The position numbers were made by a program, and so were the translations under genes. A DNA stretch of 55,582 nucleotides from positions 1-55,582 of the forward strand of contig CAJUQT010000026.1 in NCBI GenBank assembly GCA_910588225.1. The letters are read 5' to 3'. Source of the DNA: an uncultured Acetatifactor sp. (GTDB lineage Bacteria > Bacillota > Clostridia > Lachnospirales > Lachnospiraceae). Shown here piece by piece: positions 34,881-43,231 of this stretch; within the stretch, counting starts at the first letter, position 1; every line of letters starts with the position of its first letter. Under the pieces are notes generated by a model that was given only the letters and a program-made list of their open reading frames with translations, was not told the origin of the DNA and did not search any database.

Positions 34881-34990
34881 GCTCCGCAAGGTGTTTCGTG
34901 TTCTCCTGCGCGAAATTCCGAGACTGCAATACACCAAACCGCATGCCTAAAATCGGTCTTCCGACTTGCAGGTTTGTTTACATCCTCACA
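34881..34990. repeat. Dispersed intergenic repeat family, copy B (complete)
   Basis: Its 5' half (GCTCCGCAAGGTGTTTC...TGCGCGAAATTCC) matches copy A at 6053. Its 3' half (CCAAACCGCATGC ... GGTTTGTTTACATC) matches copy C at 47265-47300. The 3' half folds as nested hairpins: CAAACCGCA (34935-34943) with TGCAGGTTTG (34967-34976) around TCGG/CCGA. It sits between alpha and beta subunit genes of one operon. Confidence 0.65.
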
Positions 34991-35013
34991 ATACCCCCAG
35001 GCAATTCCCTTTA

Positions 35014-36201
35014 TTACCGGCTGCGCAGTCCTATGTACTCATACATGTCCGTTATCCTGTGCTCTGCCGCAATTTTCTCCAGCTTCTCATATACCTGGCA
35101 GAAATCATCCACCGTGATGTCCCGGCCGCCCAGGCCGTACAGGTAATTCACGGCTTCCGCCCGGCACTTTGCCTGGTACAGCGCCGCCCTTACCTCCGCG
35201 CCCAGAGGGCCTCCCGTGGCGGAGAACATCTCCGAACGGTCCAGTATGGCAACCGCCTTCACATGGGCCAGCGCCGCCGCAATTTCCTCCTCCGGAAAGG
35301 GACGGAACACCCTGATTTTCAGCAGACCCACCTTTTTCCCGGCAGTGTTCCTGATCTGGTCAATAGCCGCCTTACAGGTCCCCGCCGCGGAGCCGATAAT
35401 CACCACCGCATATTCCGCATCCTCCAGCTGATACTCTTCAAAGAACCCATATTTCCGTCCTGTCATGGCCTCGAACCGCTGTGCCACTTCCAGAATCACC
35501 CTGCGGGCATTGATCATGGCCTGCCGCTGTCCCCGCTTTGTCTCCATATAGTAGTTGGACACGGCGTAAGGTCCCACCGCCAGCCGTTCCTGCGGATTCA
35601 ACAGATAATGCTCCGGCTCCCTCTCCCCCACGAAATCCCGAATCAGATCATCTTCCACCAGCAGAATATTCTCCACTCCATGGCTGGTGATAAAGCCGTC
35701 CTGGCAGATCATCACCGGAAGCATCACATCTTTGTGTTCCGCAATAGGATATGCCTGTAAAAAATTATCATAGGCCTCCTGATTGGACTCCGCATAGATC
35801 TGTATCCATCCGCTGTCCCTTGCCCCCATGCTGTCGGAATGGTCCGCGTTGATATTGATAGGACCGGACAGGGCACGGTTTACCAGCGCCAGCACCACAG
35901 GCAGTCTGTTGGAGGCCGCCACATACAGCTCCTCCCACATCAGCGCCAAACCGCAGGAGGAAGTGGCTGTGAGGGCTCTGGCCCCGGCTGCCGAAGCACC
36001 CACGGTGGCGCTCATGGAGCTGTGCTCGCTTTCCACCGGGATAAATTCCGTGTCAATCTCTCCGTTTGCAATATAATTCGCCACATACTGGGGAATTTCC
36101 GTGGAGGGCGTGATGGGGAAAGCCGGCATCACATCCGGATTGATCTGTCTGATGGCATAGGCCACTGCCTCATTGCCGGATAAACGTTCTCTCACAGCCA
36201 T
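35014..36201 (-). CDS. 2-oxoacid:ferredoxin oxidoreductase subunit alpha
   Basis: 395 residues. The N-terminal pyrimidine-binding domain has GNEAVAYAIRQINPDVMPAFPITPSTEI and EFIPVESEHSSMSA. The middle has the transketolase-like SSCGLALMWEEL and the C-terminal third has VGLLKIRVFRPFPEEEI. It oxidatively decarboxylates a 2-oxoacid to acyl-CoA and passes electrons to ferredoxin, or runs in reverse. Its ATG directly abuts the delta gene stop. Confidence 0.94.
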   Translation of the reverse strand: MAVRERLSGNEAVAYAIRQINPDVMPAFPITPSTEIPQYVANYIANGEIDTEFIPVESEHSSMSATVGASAAGARALTATSSCGLALMWEELYVAASNRLPVVLALVNRALSGPININADHSDSMGARDSGWIQIYAESNQEAYDNFLQAYPIAEHKDVMLPVMICQDGFITSHGVENILLVEDDLIRDFVGEREPEHYLLNPQERLAVGPYAVSNYYMETKRGQRQAMINARRVILEVAQRFEAMTGRKYGFFEEYQLEDAEYAVVIIGSAAGTCKAAIDQIRNTAGKKVGLLKIRVFRPFPEEEIAAALAHVKAVAILDRSEMFSATGGPLGAEVRAALYQAKCRAEAVNYLYGLGGRDITVDDFCQVYEKLEKIAAEHRITDMYEYIGLRSR

Positions 36202-36504
36202 TTATTTTCCCTCCTTCATGGTAATCGCACCAAAAGGGCACACTTTTGCGCAGATACCGCAGCCTTTGCAATGGTCATAGTCAAATTCCACCCGCTGTTT
36301 CTCCTTCACGGGAATAGATGAATCCGGACAGACCGGTGTACACAGGAGACATTGCTTACATTTTTCCTGATTCCACACCGGGGTGGAGGTCCGCCATTCT
36401 CCCGTATGGAATTCCCTGGAAGTGGCGGCCTCATAAATCTGATTGCCTTCCGTGATATCCTGCCAAGGACTTTTCTCATTTATCCTTTCACTAATCATAT
36501 TCAT
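36202..36504 (-). CDS. 2-oxoacid:ferredoxin oxidoreductase subunit delta (2x 4Fe-4S)
   Basis: 100 residues with two CxxCxxCxxxC ferredoxin motifs (CKQCLLCTPVCP and CKGCGICAKVCP), carrying electrons from the active site to external ferredoxin. The ATG overlaps the gamma stop as ATGA. Confidence 0.95.
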   Translation of the reverse strand: MNMISERINEKSPWQDITEGNQIYEAATSREFHTGEWRTSTPVWNQEKCKQCLLCTPVCPDSSIPVKEKQRVEFDYDHCKGCGICAKVCPFGAITMKEGK

Positions 36505-37133
36505 CCTGCCTTTCTCTCCTTCTGCAGCTGTGTGTCGGTTCCCTGAGAAGCGTGTCTGCTTTTTATAATTTCCCCGAAGGTCAGCTTCAAAGCTTTCATA
36601 TTCCCTTCAATGACTTCCGGTTTCTTGGCAAATTTATGCCGGAAAGAAGCCTCCATCTCCCGAAGGAATTCTTCCTGTTCCATGACGCCGGATACCGCTA
36701 CCACTGCTGCCAGCATGGGAGAATTGGGATAATTTTTCCCCAGCGCCTGAAGGGAAATGGCCTTTGCATTCAGGGTATAAACTTCCCCTTTATAGCCATG
36801 CAGAAGAGGAATCAGCTCTTCCTTCCGCTTTTCCGTATTGATAATCACAGCGCCGTTCTCCTTCAATCCATGAGTCACGTCCGTGCTCTCCAGCAGTCCG
36901 TCGTCCACTACCACCACATAATCGGGATCATAAATATTGGAATGTACTGTAACAGGCTCGGTGCTGATACGGTTGTAAGCCGTAATCGGCGCTCCCATCC
37001 GCTCCGGACCATATTCCGGGAAGCCCTGCACGTACTTTCCCGCCTTGAATGCCACATCTGCCAGCAGAAGAGCCGCCGTCTTCGCTCCCTGTCCGCCTCT
37101 GCCATGCCATCTGATTTCCATTGTGTTTTTCAT
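36501..37133 (-). CDS. 2-oxoacid:ferredoxin oxidoreductase subunit gamma
   Basis: 210 residues, CoA-binding-type gamma domain with WHGRGGQGAKTAALLLADVA at the N terminus and EYGPERMGAPITAYNRIS after it. AGGAG lies 5-6 nt before the ATG at 37133, which I prefer. The frame stays open to 37292 through a repetitive Arg-rich stretch that looks like untranslated leader. It is the first gene of a gamma-delta-alpha-beta operon, the order of four-subunit archaeal-type POR/VOR enzymes, and is preceded by a T-box-like leader. Confidence 0.93.
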   Translation of the reverse strand: MKNTMEIRWHGRGGQGAKTAALLLADVAFKAGKYVQGFPEYGPERMGAPITAYNRISTEPVTVHSNIYDPDYVVVVDDGLLESTDVTHGLKENGAVIINTEKRKEELIPLLHGYKGEVYTLNAKAISLQALGKNYPNSPMLAAVVAVSGVMEQEEFLREMEASFRHKFAKKPEVIEGNMKALKLTFGEIIKSRHASQGTDTQLQKERKAG

Positions 37134-37218
37134 ATCTGCTCCTGTCTGCGTGTTCCTGCACACGCTTTTATTTGTCTGTCGTTTCGATTTCCCATTCCGT
37201 TTTGCTTCCGGAGGAGCG

Positions 37219-37295
37219 CCTTCTCTTGCCCGCTTCGAGGCCCGCATGCCACCTCCCGTGTAACCTTCCCGTTCCCGCTGCCAGGCCCGCATGCC
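37219..37295 (-). repeat. Duplicated 32-bp segment in the operon leader
   Basis: 37219-37250 and 37264-37295 match at 26 of 32 positions (both end AGGCCCGCATGCC or GAGGCCCGCATGCC on the plus strand), spaced 45 bp. They lie between the leader terminator and the gamma gene ATG. Confidence 0.6.
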
Positions 37296-37332
37296 ATCTC
37301 AGTGTCAAACGTTCATATGCTGGCCTGTGCAT

Positions 37333-37560
37333 AAAAAAAGACCTCCACCGCAAACGGTAGAAGCCTCCATTTTCTGCTTAATCCCATCTACGACATACCA
37401 ACATATGCGTCCTCTTTTACGGAAGGAACCCGTCAGCATCTACTTGCATATCTGCTTTGGTGCTGCAACTCAGGAGGGATTTTCCATAGATTCTACTCAC
37501 ACCGCTTCTCAGCTTTACGCGGCTCTCTGTAAGCTTTCAAAAATATGTACTCACTCCGTC
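37333..37560 (-). ncRNA. T-box-like leader, specifier AUC (Ile) proposed
   Basis: Read on the minus strand, Stem I starts GACGGAG (37560-37554) followed by the S-turn AGTA. Next come the AGAGAG bulge (37528-37523), the apical GCTGAGA (37513-37507) and the specifier loop GGAAAATCCCTCCTGAG. Aligning with Bacillus glyQS (GAAA, specifier, nine bases ending UGAG) gives the codon ATC at 37480-37478. CATA/TATG and GGAG/CTCC pair as a Stem I should. A terminator follows: GGAGGCTTCTACCG, loop, CGGTGGAGGTC and seven Ts (37368-37333). The antiterminator lacks a clear AGGGTGGNACCGCG, so this part is divergent or decayed. It would control the oxidoreductase operon starting at 37133. Confidence 0.6.
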
Positions 37561-37583
37561 ATCGTCTTTATTAGTTTTTTTCT

Positions 37584-37612
37584 ATTCTAATCACAATTTC
37601 TGCTGTTGTCAA
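37584..37612 (-). promoter_or_regulatory. Strong promoter before the T-box-like leader
   Basis: Minus strand TTGACA (37612-37607), 17-bp spacer, TAGAAT (37589-37584). Transcription would start near 37577, about 17 bp before Stem I. Confidence 0.75.
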
Positions 37613-38150
37613 CAATTTTTTCATTTTTGTAGAAATTTATGCCTTCCATACCGTCCAGAATCGCCAGTTTCATTTTCTCATACAAATAGGCTTCGTTCAG
37701 CTTACTCTTATTGTATTTGAGATAGGATTCCAATTGCCGCACCATCTGCAATTACCAGCGTCGGTTTGTTACCCAATTTTCTCACAACCGTTTTCAGGTT
37801 AGACTTTCCCCCTGCGCTGATACAGACAATCTGATTTTCATCACAAATTACACTGAAAAATTCATAACCTGAATTAGAGTCTTCCACCACAAGGCCTCCG
37901 GCCTCTGTTTCCCGTAAAATGTTTCCGCGCTATAGATATGATACAATTCATTATAGGTTCGCTTCAAGTCATGATACCTGCCGGAAGTATGGATACCATA
38001 AATTTCATCCACCGAATAAGGTAGATTGGGCAAATCCTCTCTTGTAACTATCACAAAATAATTGTCAGTCATGTTTATAACTATAGCATACCCGATTTTC
38101 AAAAAACAGTCGTTATCTGACGCCATGGAGTTGGATTCGTTGCACAACAT
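37587..38150 (-). pseudogene. Frameshifted gene remnant, unknown family
   Basis: Three coherent segments lie in shifting frames. The N-terminal part (MTDNYFVIVTREDLPNLPYSVDEIYG, to about 37890) is in one frame. Then EDSNSGYEFFSVICDENQIVCISAGGKSNL to about 37710 is one frame over. LESYLKYNKSKLNEAYLYEKMKLAIL, running to a stop at 37587-37589, is back in the first. At least two indels, and perhaps a deletion after LVIADGAAIG, have broken it. The middle resembles a Lachnospiraceae family often seen as about 150-residue hypotheticals; I assign no function. Its 3' end overlaps the operon promoter. Confidence 0.6.
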
Positions 38151-38249
38151 TATGCTTTATGGCATTCACTTATTTTGCTTTTTAATGCCGGAAAATGGAT
38201 TCCCTCCGTTTTTATTCAGTTAAAAAGTTACTGCCCCGCTTTTCTTCCG

Positions 38250-39074
38250 TCAGGACAGAATCTCCTGTGCCACAGTCTTTCTTCCCTCCTGGGAAGGCGT
38301 ATATTGAAAATACTTTGTATAATCTCTGTAAAAAGTGGAATAGTTCCGGAAGCCATAGGACAACGCCACTTCCGTAGGCTTTTTCCCCGCCCGGATTTCC
38401 CGTTGAGCTCCGAGCAGCTTTTTGGATATGATATACTGCTTCGGACTGACTTTCATATGCTTCAGGAACAGCTGGTGCAGATAGCTTTTGGTGATGTGAA
38501 GGTCGTCGCAGACAGCATCGATGGTAATGGGTTCCGTAATGTGCTCCTTGATATAAATCACGGCGCTGTTGACCAGCGGATTCACTGTGCAGGCGCCGTT
38601 CAGATTTGTTTCTGCCGAGGCCAGCGCTATATTATACAGTGCCTCCTCCACCAGATGCAGAAGAATATTCTGCAGGATGACTCCGCCAAAATGTCTGCAA
38701 TAATAGTCGAACTTCCGGAAAAGATCGGAGACCAGCGCATTTCCGTCGAAACGGATGACAGAGAGGTCCTGGGGAATCCGCTCAAAGATATCAGAGTTCA
38801 GTTTTCTTTTGTTGAAGAGAATATTATATCGTTCGTACTCTGTGATACCGTTGGATTGGATAGAATGGCTTTCTCCGGGCCGGGAAAGGACCAGGCAGTT
38901 TCGGGAGAGCGGGTATGCTCTTCCGTCCAGACAGTAGGACATGTCTCCTTTTTTCAGGAAAATCATTTCGCAGATGTCGTGCTGATGCAGGGGAAACGAC
39001 ATGACCCCCTGAAAGCTGGCATGGTCGAAATAACAGTCGGCGGATCGATAGCTGGAAAAAGTGGTATCGGACAT
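38250..39074 (-). CDS. AraC-family transcriptional regulator
   Basis: 274 residues: N-terminal cupin sensor (FPLHQHDICEMIFLKKGDMSYCLDGRAY) and C-terminal double helix-turn-helix (ITIDAVCDDLHITKSYLHQLF and KPTEVALSYGFRNYSTFYRDY). AAAGGA precedes the ATG. It is divergent from three oxidoreductase genes with a 198-bp shared regulatory region and probably controls them in response to a sugar-like inducer. Confidence 0.9.
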   Translation of the reverse strand: MSDTTFSSYRSADCYFDHASFQGVMSFPLHQHDICEMIFLKKGDMSYCLDGRAYPLSRNCLVLSRPGESHSIQSNGITEYERYNILFNKRKLNSDIFERIPQDLSVIRFDGNALVSDLFRKFDYYCRHFGGVILQNILLHLVEEALYNIALASAETNLNGACTVNPLVNSAVIYIKEHITEPITIDAVCDDLHITKSYLHQLFLKHMKVSPKQYIISKKLLGAQREIRAGKKPTEVALSYGFRNYSTFYRDYTKYFQYTPSQEGRKTVAQEILS

Positions 39075-39204
39075 GGGAATCCTTTCTGTGAATGAAATTC
39101 CATTATCAAAGGGCTATACTCAAAGTTTTATTTTGGAATAGGAATCTTTATCACACATTTCAGTATAAGAGAACTGTGTATTTTTTGCAATATAAAAAAG
39201 GATT

Positions 39205-39238
39205 TTATGTGATTTACATAGCAAAATTATACTGTAAA
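39205..39238 (+). promoter_or_regulatory. Candidate promoter and operator of the oxidoreductase operon
   Basis: A -10 TATACT (39228-39233) lies 40 bp before the first ATG, with only a weak -35 at 39205-39210, as for activator-dependent promoters. TTTACA/TGTAAA (39213-39218, 39233-39238) forms an inverted repeat across it. Confidence 0.4.
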
Positions 39239-39272
39239 ATAGAAGAAAAAAGGAAAGAAAGGTTGGAGGAGC

Positions 39273-40343
39273 ATGAAGAGACTGAAAGTTGCCATAATCG
39301 GACAGGGAAGAAGCGGCCGGGATATACACGGTGCCTTCTTTAAAACGGAGGAGAATGTGCATTTCCAGGTAGCGGCAGTGGTAGAGGCCAATGAAGTCAG
39401 ACGCCGGCGAGCAGAAGCGGAATATCCGGGATGCAGAAGCTACTCGGATTACCGCGAGCTGTTTGGACAGACCGATATCGACCTGGTGGTAAATGCCTCC
39501 TATTCGGACATGCATTATTCCATTACCAAAGATCTGCTTGTGCATCATTTTCACGTACTGGTAGAGAAGCCTTTCGCGCGCAATTACTATGAATGCTGTG
39601 ATCTGATCAATACCGCAAAGAGAAACGGAGTACTGTTGGCGGTCTTTCAGCAGACCTTTTTTGCTCCCTATTACCTGGCGGCAAAGGAGCTCTGCGAGAG
39701 CGGGAAGCTGGGAGAGATCCGACAGGTCAGCATCCGCTTCAACAATTTTGCCAGGCGCTGGGACTGGCAGACCCTGCAGAAGAAAATGGGCGGAAGCGTA
39801 TACAATACCGGCCCCCATCCCCTTGGAATTGCATTGGGGCTGCTGGGTTTTGACGATAATACGCAGGTCGTCTTCTCAAAGCTGGATCGGGTTCTCACCA
39901 GCGGTGATGCGGAGGATTACGCAAAGATACTTTTGACGGCGCCCGGAAAGCCGGTGGTAGATGTGGAGATCAATTCCACGGATGCCTTCCATGAGTATGC
40001 CATCAAGCTTCAGGGTTCTCTGGGGACCTACAGGAGCACTTACCAGAAGTATCAGATGAAGTACATCCTGGCGGGGGAAAATCCGGAACAGCCTGTAATT
40101 GAGGAGAGCCTGGAGGACGAGAATGGGCTTCCTGCCTATTGCAGTGAAAAGCTGAACCTGCACGAGAAGGAGGGAACCTATGATGGCACGGCTTTCGACG
40201 CGGGCACCAGAGGATTGTATGAGGATCTCTATCTGGCGCTGACGGAAGGGAAGCCTTTGACGGTGACCTGCGAGGATGTGGTAAAGGTTGTCCGGGTAAT
40301 CGAATGCGTCCATGCCCAGAATCCTCTGGATGTGAAATACTGA
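39273..40343 (+). CDS. Gfo/Idh/MocA-family oxidoreductase, canonical
   Basis: 356 residues. Rossmann loop VAIIGQGRSGRDIHG (GxGxxG) at the N terminus binds NAD(P), followed by the EKPFARN motif and the two-domain fold of the family. Gly/His-rich GGSVYNTGPHPLGIALGLLG contains the catalytic-region His. GGAGG precedes the ATG. It is first of three related dehydrogenase genes. Such clusters oxidise sugars, inositols or glycosides (for example to 3-keto sugars). The substrate cannot be read from sequence. Confidence 0.9.
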   Translation: MKRLKVAIIGQGRSGRDIHGAFFKTEENVHFQVAAVVEANEVRRRRAEAEYPGCRSYSDYRELFGQTDIDLVVNASYSDMHYSITKDLLVHHFHVLVEKPFARNYYECCDLINTAKRNGVLLAVFQQTFFAPYYLAAKELCESGKLGEIRQVSIRFNNFARRWDWQTLQKKMGGSVYNTGPHPLGIALGLLGFDDNTQVVFSKLDRVLTSGDAEDYAKILLTAPGKPVVDVEINSTDAFHEYAIKLQGSLGTYRSTYQKYQMKYILAGENPEQPVIEESLEDENGLPAYCSEKLNLHEKEGTYDGTAFDAGTRGLYEDLYLALTEGKPLTVTCEDVVKVVRVIECVHAQNPLDVKY

Positions 40344-40475
40344 GAGAAGCACTGGAAACATGCCGGGGCAAAGAGAAAGCTAATCTGACCATTTATCGAA
40401 AATAAGAAACAGATAATGAGATACACAGGCAAATTAAGACTTTAGCAGTAAGAAAAGGATGGAGAAAGGTTGACT

Positions 40476-41345
40476 ATGTATAAAGTAGCGATACTGGGAT
40501 GTGAAAATTCCCATGCGGACTCTTTTCTGCAGTATTTTCTGGAGAAAAAAGCAGTGAAGGACGTGGAGATTCTGGGAATTTACAGTGATGAGGAAGAGGC
40601 AGTGAGAAAGCTGCAGGACAGATTCGGCGTCAGCGCCATGGAGCGTTACGATGAGCTGACAGGAAAGCTGGATGGATTGATTATAACCGCACGGCATGGA
40701 GATAATCATTACAAATATGCCAAACCTTACATAGAGGACAGGATTCCCATGTTTATTGACAAGCCTGTCACAATATCACCGGAGGATGCGAAGAACTTCC
40801 GACGGGAACTGGAGGAGAACCGGATTTCCATAAGCGGAGGCTCCATGTGCAAGTACAATGACTGGGTACAGGAATTGAGGCAGGCGGTGGAGAAGGGAAC
40901 CTATGGCAGGCTTTGCGGCGGAGCCTTGAGAGCGCCCATCTCTCTGCACAGCAAGTATGGCGGATTTTATTTCTATTCTCAGCACCTGATACAGGTGTTG
41001 GGCACAATTTTCGGATATTACCCAAAGTCCGTGCAGGTATTTCCCAGAGAGGACGTGTACACCTGTGTCTTCCGCTATCCGGATTACGATGTGACCGGCG
41101 TGTATGTGGACAGCAGCTATACCTATTATGCGGGACTGCACTGTGAAGAGAAGTATGTGGGCGGTATGTATACTCTGGATCACTGCGCGGACCGGGAGGT
41201 GGAAGCATTTTATCGGATTCTGTCAGGAGGTGCTCAGGAGATAAGCTATGAAGACTTCTTCGCTCCTGTGTATATTCTGAATGCCATGGACCGTTCTGTG
41301 AAGAGCGGTGTTGAAGAGGTTATAACCTATGAAAATACTGTTTAA
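40476..41345 (+). CDS. Gfo/Idh/MocA-like oxidoreductase, variant nucleotide loop
   Basis: 289 residues. The N-terminal loop reads VAILGCENSHADSF where GxGxxG would be expected, so cofactor binding differs from the canonical form or is lost. The FIDKPVTISPEDA segment is the family's (E/D)KP motif. The start at 40476 has AAAGG upstream. It follows the first dehydrogenase by 132 bp and overlaps the third by 17 nt. Shorter than typical (330-390), mainly in the C-terminal sheet. Confidence 0.82.
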   Translation: MYKVAILGCENSHADSFLQYFLEKKAVKDVEILGIYSDEEEAVRKLQDRFGVSAMERYDELTGKLDGLIITARHGDNHYKYAKPYIEDRIPMFIDKPVTISPEDAKNFRRELEENRISISGGSMCKYNDWVQELRQAVEKGTYGRLCGGALRAPISLHSKYGGFYFYSQHLIQVLGTIFGYYPKSVQVFPREDVYTCVFRYPDYDVTGVYVDSSYTYYAGLHCEEKYVGGMYTLDHCADREVEAFYRILSGGAQEISYEDFFAPVYILNAMDRSVKSGVEEVITYENTV

Positions 41346-42336
41346 CGGATTTCAGCACGGACATGTGGACCTGCTGTACCGGCAGGCTCTTAAGATTCCG
41401 GAGCTGGAAATCGCCGCCTGTCTGGAGGAGGATAAAAAGGCTGCTTCGGCAGCGTCCGGGCGGCTGGGAATTCCCATCGCTCAGGACAACTATGATGCGT
41501 GGCTTTCCAGAGATATCGATATCGTGGTGATTGGAAGAAAATATGGCGAAAGAGGTCAGGCAGTTATCAGAGCCTTAACGGCCGGCAAGCATGTGATCTC
41601 TGACAAGCCTCTGTGTACCCGTATGGAAGAGCTGGATGAGATTGAAAGGCTTGTGACTAAGAAGCAGCTTAAGCTCGGCTGCATGCTGGATCTGCGGGAC
41701 CTTCCCCAGGTGAACAGGGCCAAAGAACTTCTTAAGAACAAATGTCTGGGAGAAGTACGCAACATATCATTCAGCGGGCAGCATTATATTGACTATTCCA
41801 ACCGTCCTTCCTGGTATTTTGAAAAAGATATGCACGGAGGAACCATCAACGATCTGGCCATTCACGGAATTGACCTGGTCAGGGAGCTTACCGCTCTGGA
41901 GCTGGAAAAAGTGGACGGAGTGCGCACCTGGAATGCCTATGCGGTCAGAAATCCGGAATTTAAGGACAGTGCTGTCTTCCTGGCACGGCTGAGCAACGGG
42001 GCCGAGCTTCTGGCAGATGTATCCTATTCTGCACCGGCCCAGGTCTTTTCCATGCCTACTTATTGGAACTTTAAGTTCTGGTGTGAGAGAGGGCTTCTGA
42101 CCTTCCAGTATACGGACAGTCGAGTAACCGTTTTCCAGGAGGGTGTCACAGAGCCTCAGATTCTGGAGGGAATCCCGCCGAAAAAAGGCTATTTTGAGAA
42201 ATTCATGGAGGACATACGGGAGCATTCCAACGCCGGGACCAGGAGCGTCATTGCTTCCGCTCAAACGGCGCTCCGGATTCAGAAAGAGGCGGACTGCGCG
42301 GATTACGCAAGGCAAGTTACAGGACCCCTACAGTAA
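41329..42336 (+). CDS. Gfo/Idh/MocA-like oxidoreductase, variant nucleotide loop
   Basis: 335 residues. Again the loop is unusual: ILFNGFQHGHVDLLY. ISDKPLCTRMEELDEIE is the (E/D)KP motif and GGTINDLAIHGIDLVREL carries the conserved catalytic-region Asp/His. Its start lies inside the second gene. Its stop codon overlaps the convergent ABC gene by 9 nt, leaving no room for a terminator between the two operons. Confidence 0.85.
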   Translation: MKILFNGFQHGHVDLLYRQALKIPELEIAACLEEDKKAASAASGRLGIPIAQDNYDAWLSRDIDIVVIGRKYGERGQAVIRALTAGKHVISDKPLCTRMEELDEIERLVTKKQLKLGCMLDLRDLPQVNRAKELLKNKCLGEVRNISFSGQHYIDYSNRPSWYFEKDMHGGTINDLAIHGIDLVRELTALELEKVDGVRTWNAYAVRNPEFKDSAVFLARLSNGAELLADVSYSAPAQVFSMPTYWNFKFWCERGLLTFQYTDSRVTVFQEGVTEPQILEGIPPKKGYFEKFMEDIREHSNAGTRSVIASAQTALRIQKEADCADYARQVTGPLQ

Positions 42337-43227
42337 ACCAGGTTGGAGTTCTTTGTTCGCAACATAAATGTAAGCATCCTCAAGCGTCGCTTCACAGGAA
42401 CTGCATTCCATTTGGGGCGGCGCTTCACTGATTAATTTCATCTGAACCTCATCCCCTACATACTGTTTTGATGAAACATGATATTTTTTCTCCAGTTCCC
42501 TGGCCACCCTTTCATTCTTTGTTTTACAAATCCAAACATGGCCTCCTGCCTGTTCCAATAATTCTTTTATGTTTCCGGAATAAAGGAACTTCCCCTTTTT
42601 CATAACCGCAAGCCGGCTGCAGGCAGCTGCCAGATCTTCCACTACATGGGTGGAAAACAAAACGGTTCGCCCTTCTGAACCTTCTGAATAATCAGCCAGC
42701 AGATTTCTAATGCGGATACGTTCTTCAGGGTCTAATCCTGTGGTGGGTTCATCCACAATCAAAAATTCCGGCTCATTTAAAAGCGCCTGAATAAGTCCCA
42801 CTCTCCGTTTCATGCCGCCTGACAACTGCTTCATCTTCTTTCTGCGATGCTCTGCCAGGCTTGTCTTTTCAAGATAATAATGGATGCGTTCTTTATAGGT
42901 CTGTCTGGGTATCCCGGCTAAATCCCCCATATATTCCAGACATTCCTGTACTGACAGGTTTGGATAGAGGTCGATCTCCTGGGGCAGATATCCTATTTTC
43001 TTACGTATTTTTTCAAAATTCCCCTCACTGTAAAGGATTCCATCTAGGCTTGCTGTACCGCTGGTGGGTGATAAAACAGTTGTAAGCACCCGCATAAGCG
43101 TTGTCTTTCCCGCCCCGTTTTCCCCCAGCAGCCCGAAGATTCCCTTTGGGATTTCCAAATCCGCATGATTGATTGCCGTTACGTTATTCTTAAATGTCAC
43201 TGTCAAATCCTCTATCTGAATTCCCAT
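42328..43227 (-). CDS. ABC transporter ATP-binding protein
   Basis: 299 residues. Walker A GLLGENGAGKTTLMRVL, signature LSGGMKRRVGL, Walker B LIVDEPTTGLD, H-loop FSTHVVED. GAGGG precedes the ATG at 43227; an upstream in-frame ATG would add an unlikely extension. It forms a unit with two permeases and lies beside a two-component system, a design common in antimicrobial-peptide or bacteriocin export and immunity. Confidence 0.92.
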   Translation of the reverse strand: MGIQIEDLTVTFKNNVTAINHADLEIPKGIFGLLGENGAGKTTLMRVLTTVLSPTSGTASLDGILYSEGNFEKIRKKIGYLPQEIDLYPNLSVQECLEYMGDLAGIPRQTYKERIHYYLEKTSLAEHRRKKMKQLSGGMKRRVGLIQALLNEPEFLIVDEPTTGLDPEERIRIRNLLADYSEGSEGRTVLFSTHVVEDLAAACSRLAVMKKGKFLYSGNIKELLEQAGGHVWICKTKNERVARELEKKYHVSSKQYVGDEVQMKLISEAPPQMECSSCEATLEDAYIYVANKELQPGLL

Positions 43228-43231
43228 AGTC

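Noticed and set aside
33762..35117. Plus-strand open frame of about 450 codons opposite the oxidoreductase beta gene
   Set aside because: The minus-strand frame has cluster-binding and ThDP motifs; the plus frame has none.
37134..37292. N-terminal extension of the gamma subunit
   Set aside because: The extension is a duplicated Arg-rich stretch without family similarity, and AGGAG directly precedes the ATG at 37133.
37500..37530. TPP riboswitch suggested by a CTGAGA motif
   Set aside because: The second TPP element (ACCTGATCTGGATAATGCC-like) is absent, whereas GACGGAG, AGTA, AGAGAG and the specifier loop fit a T-box Stem I.
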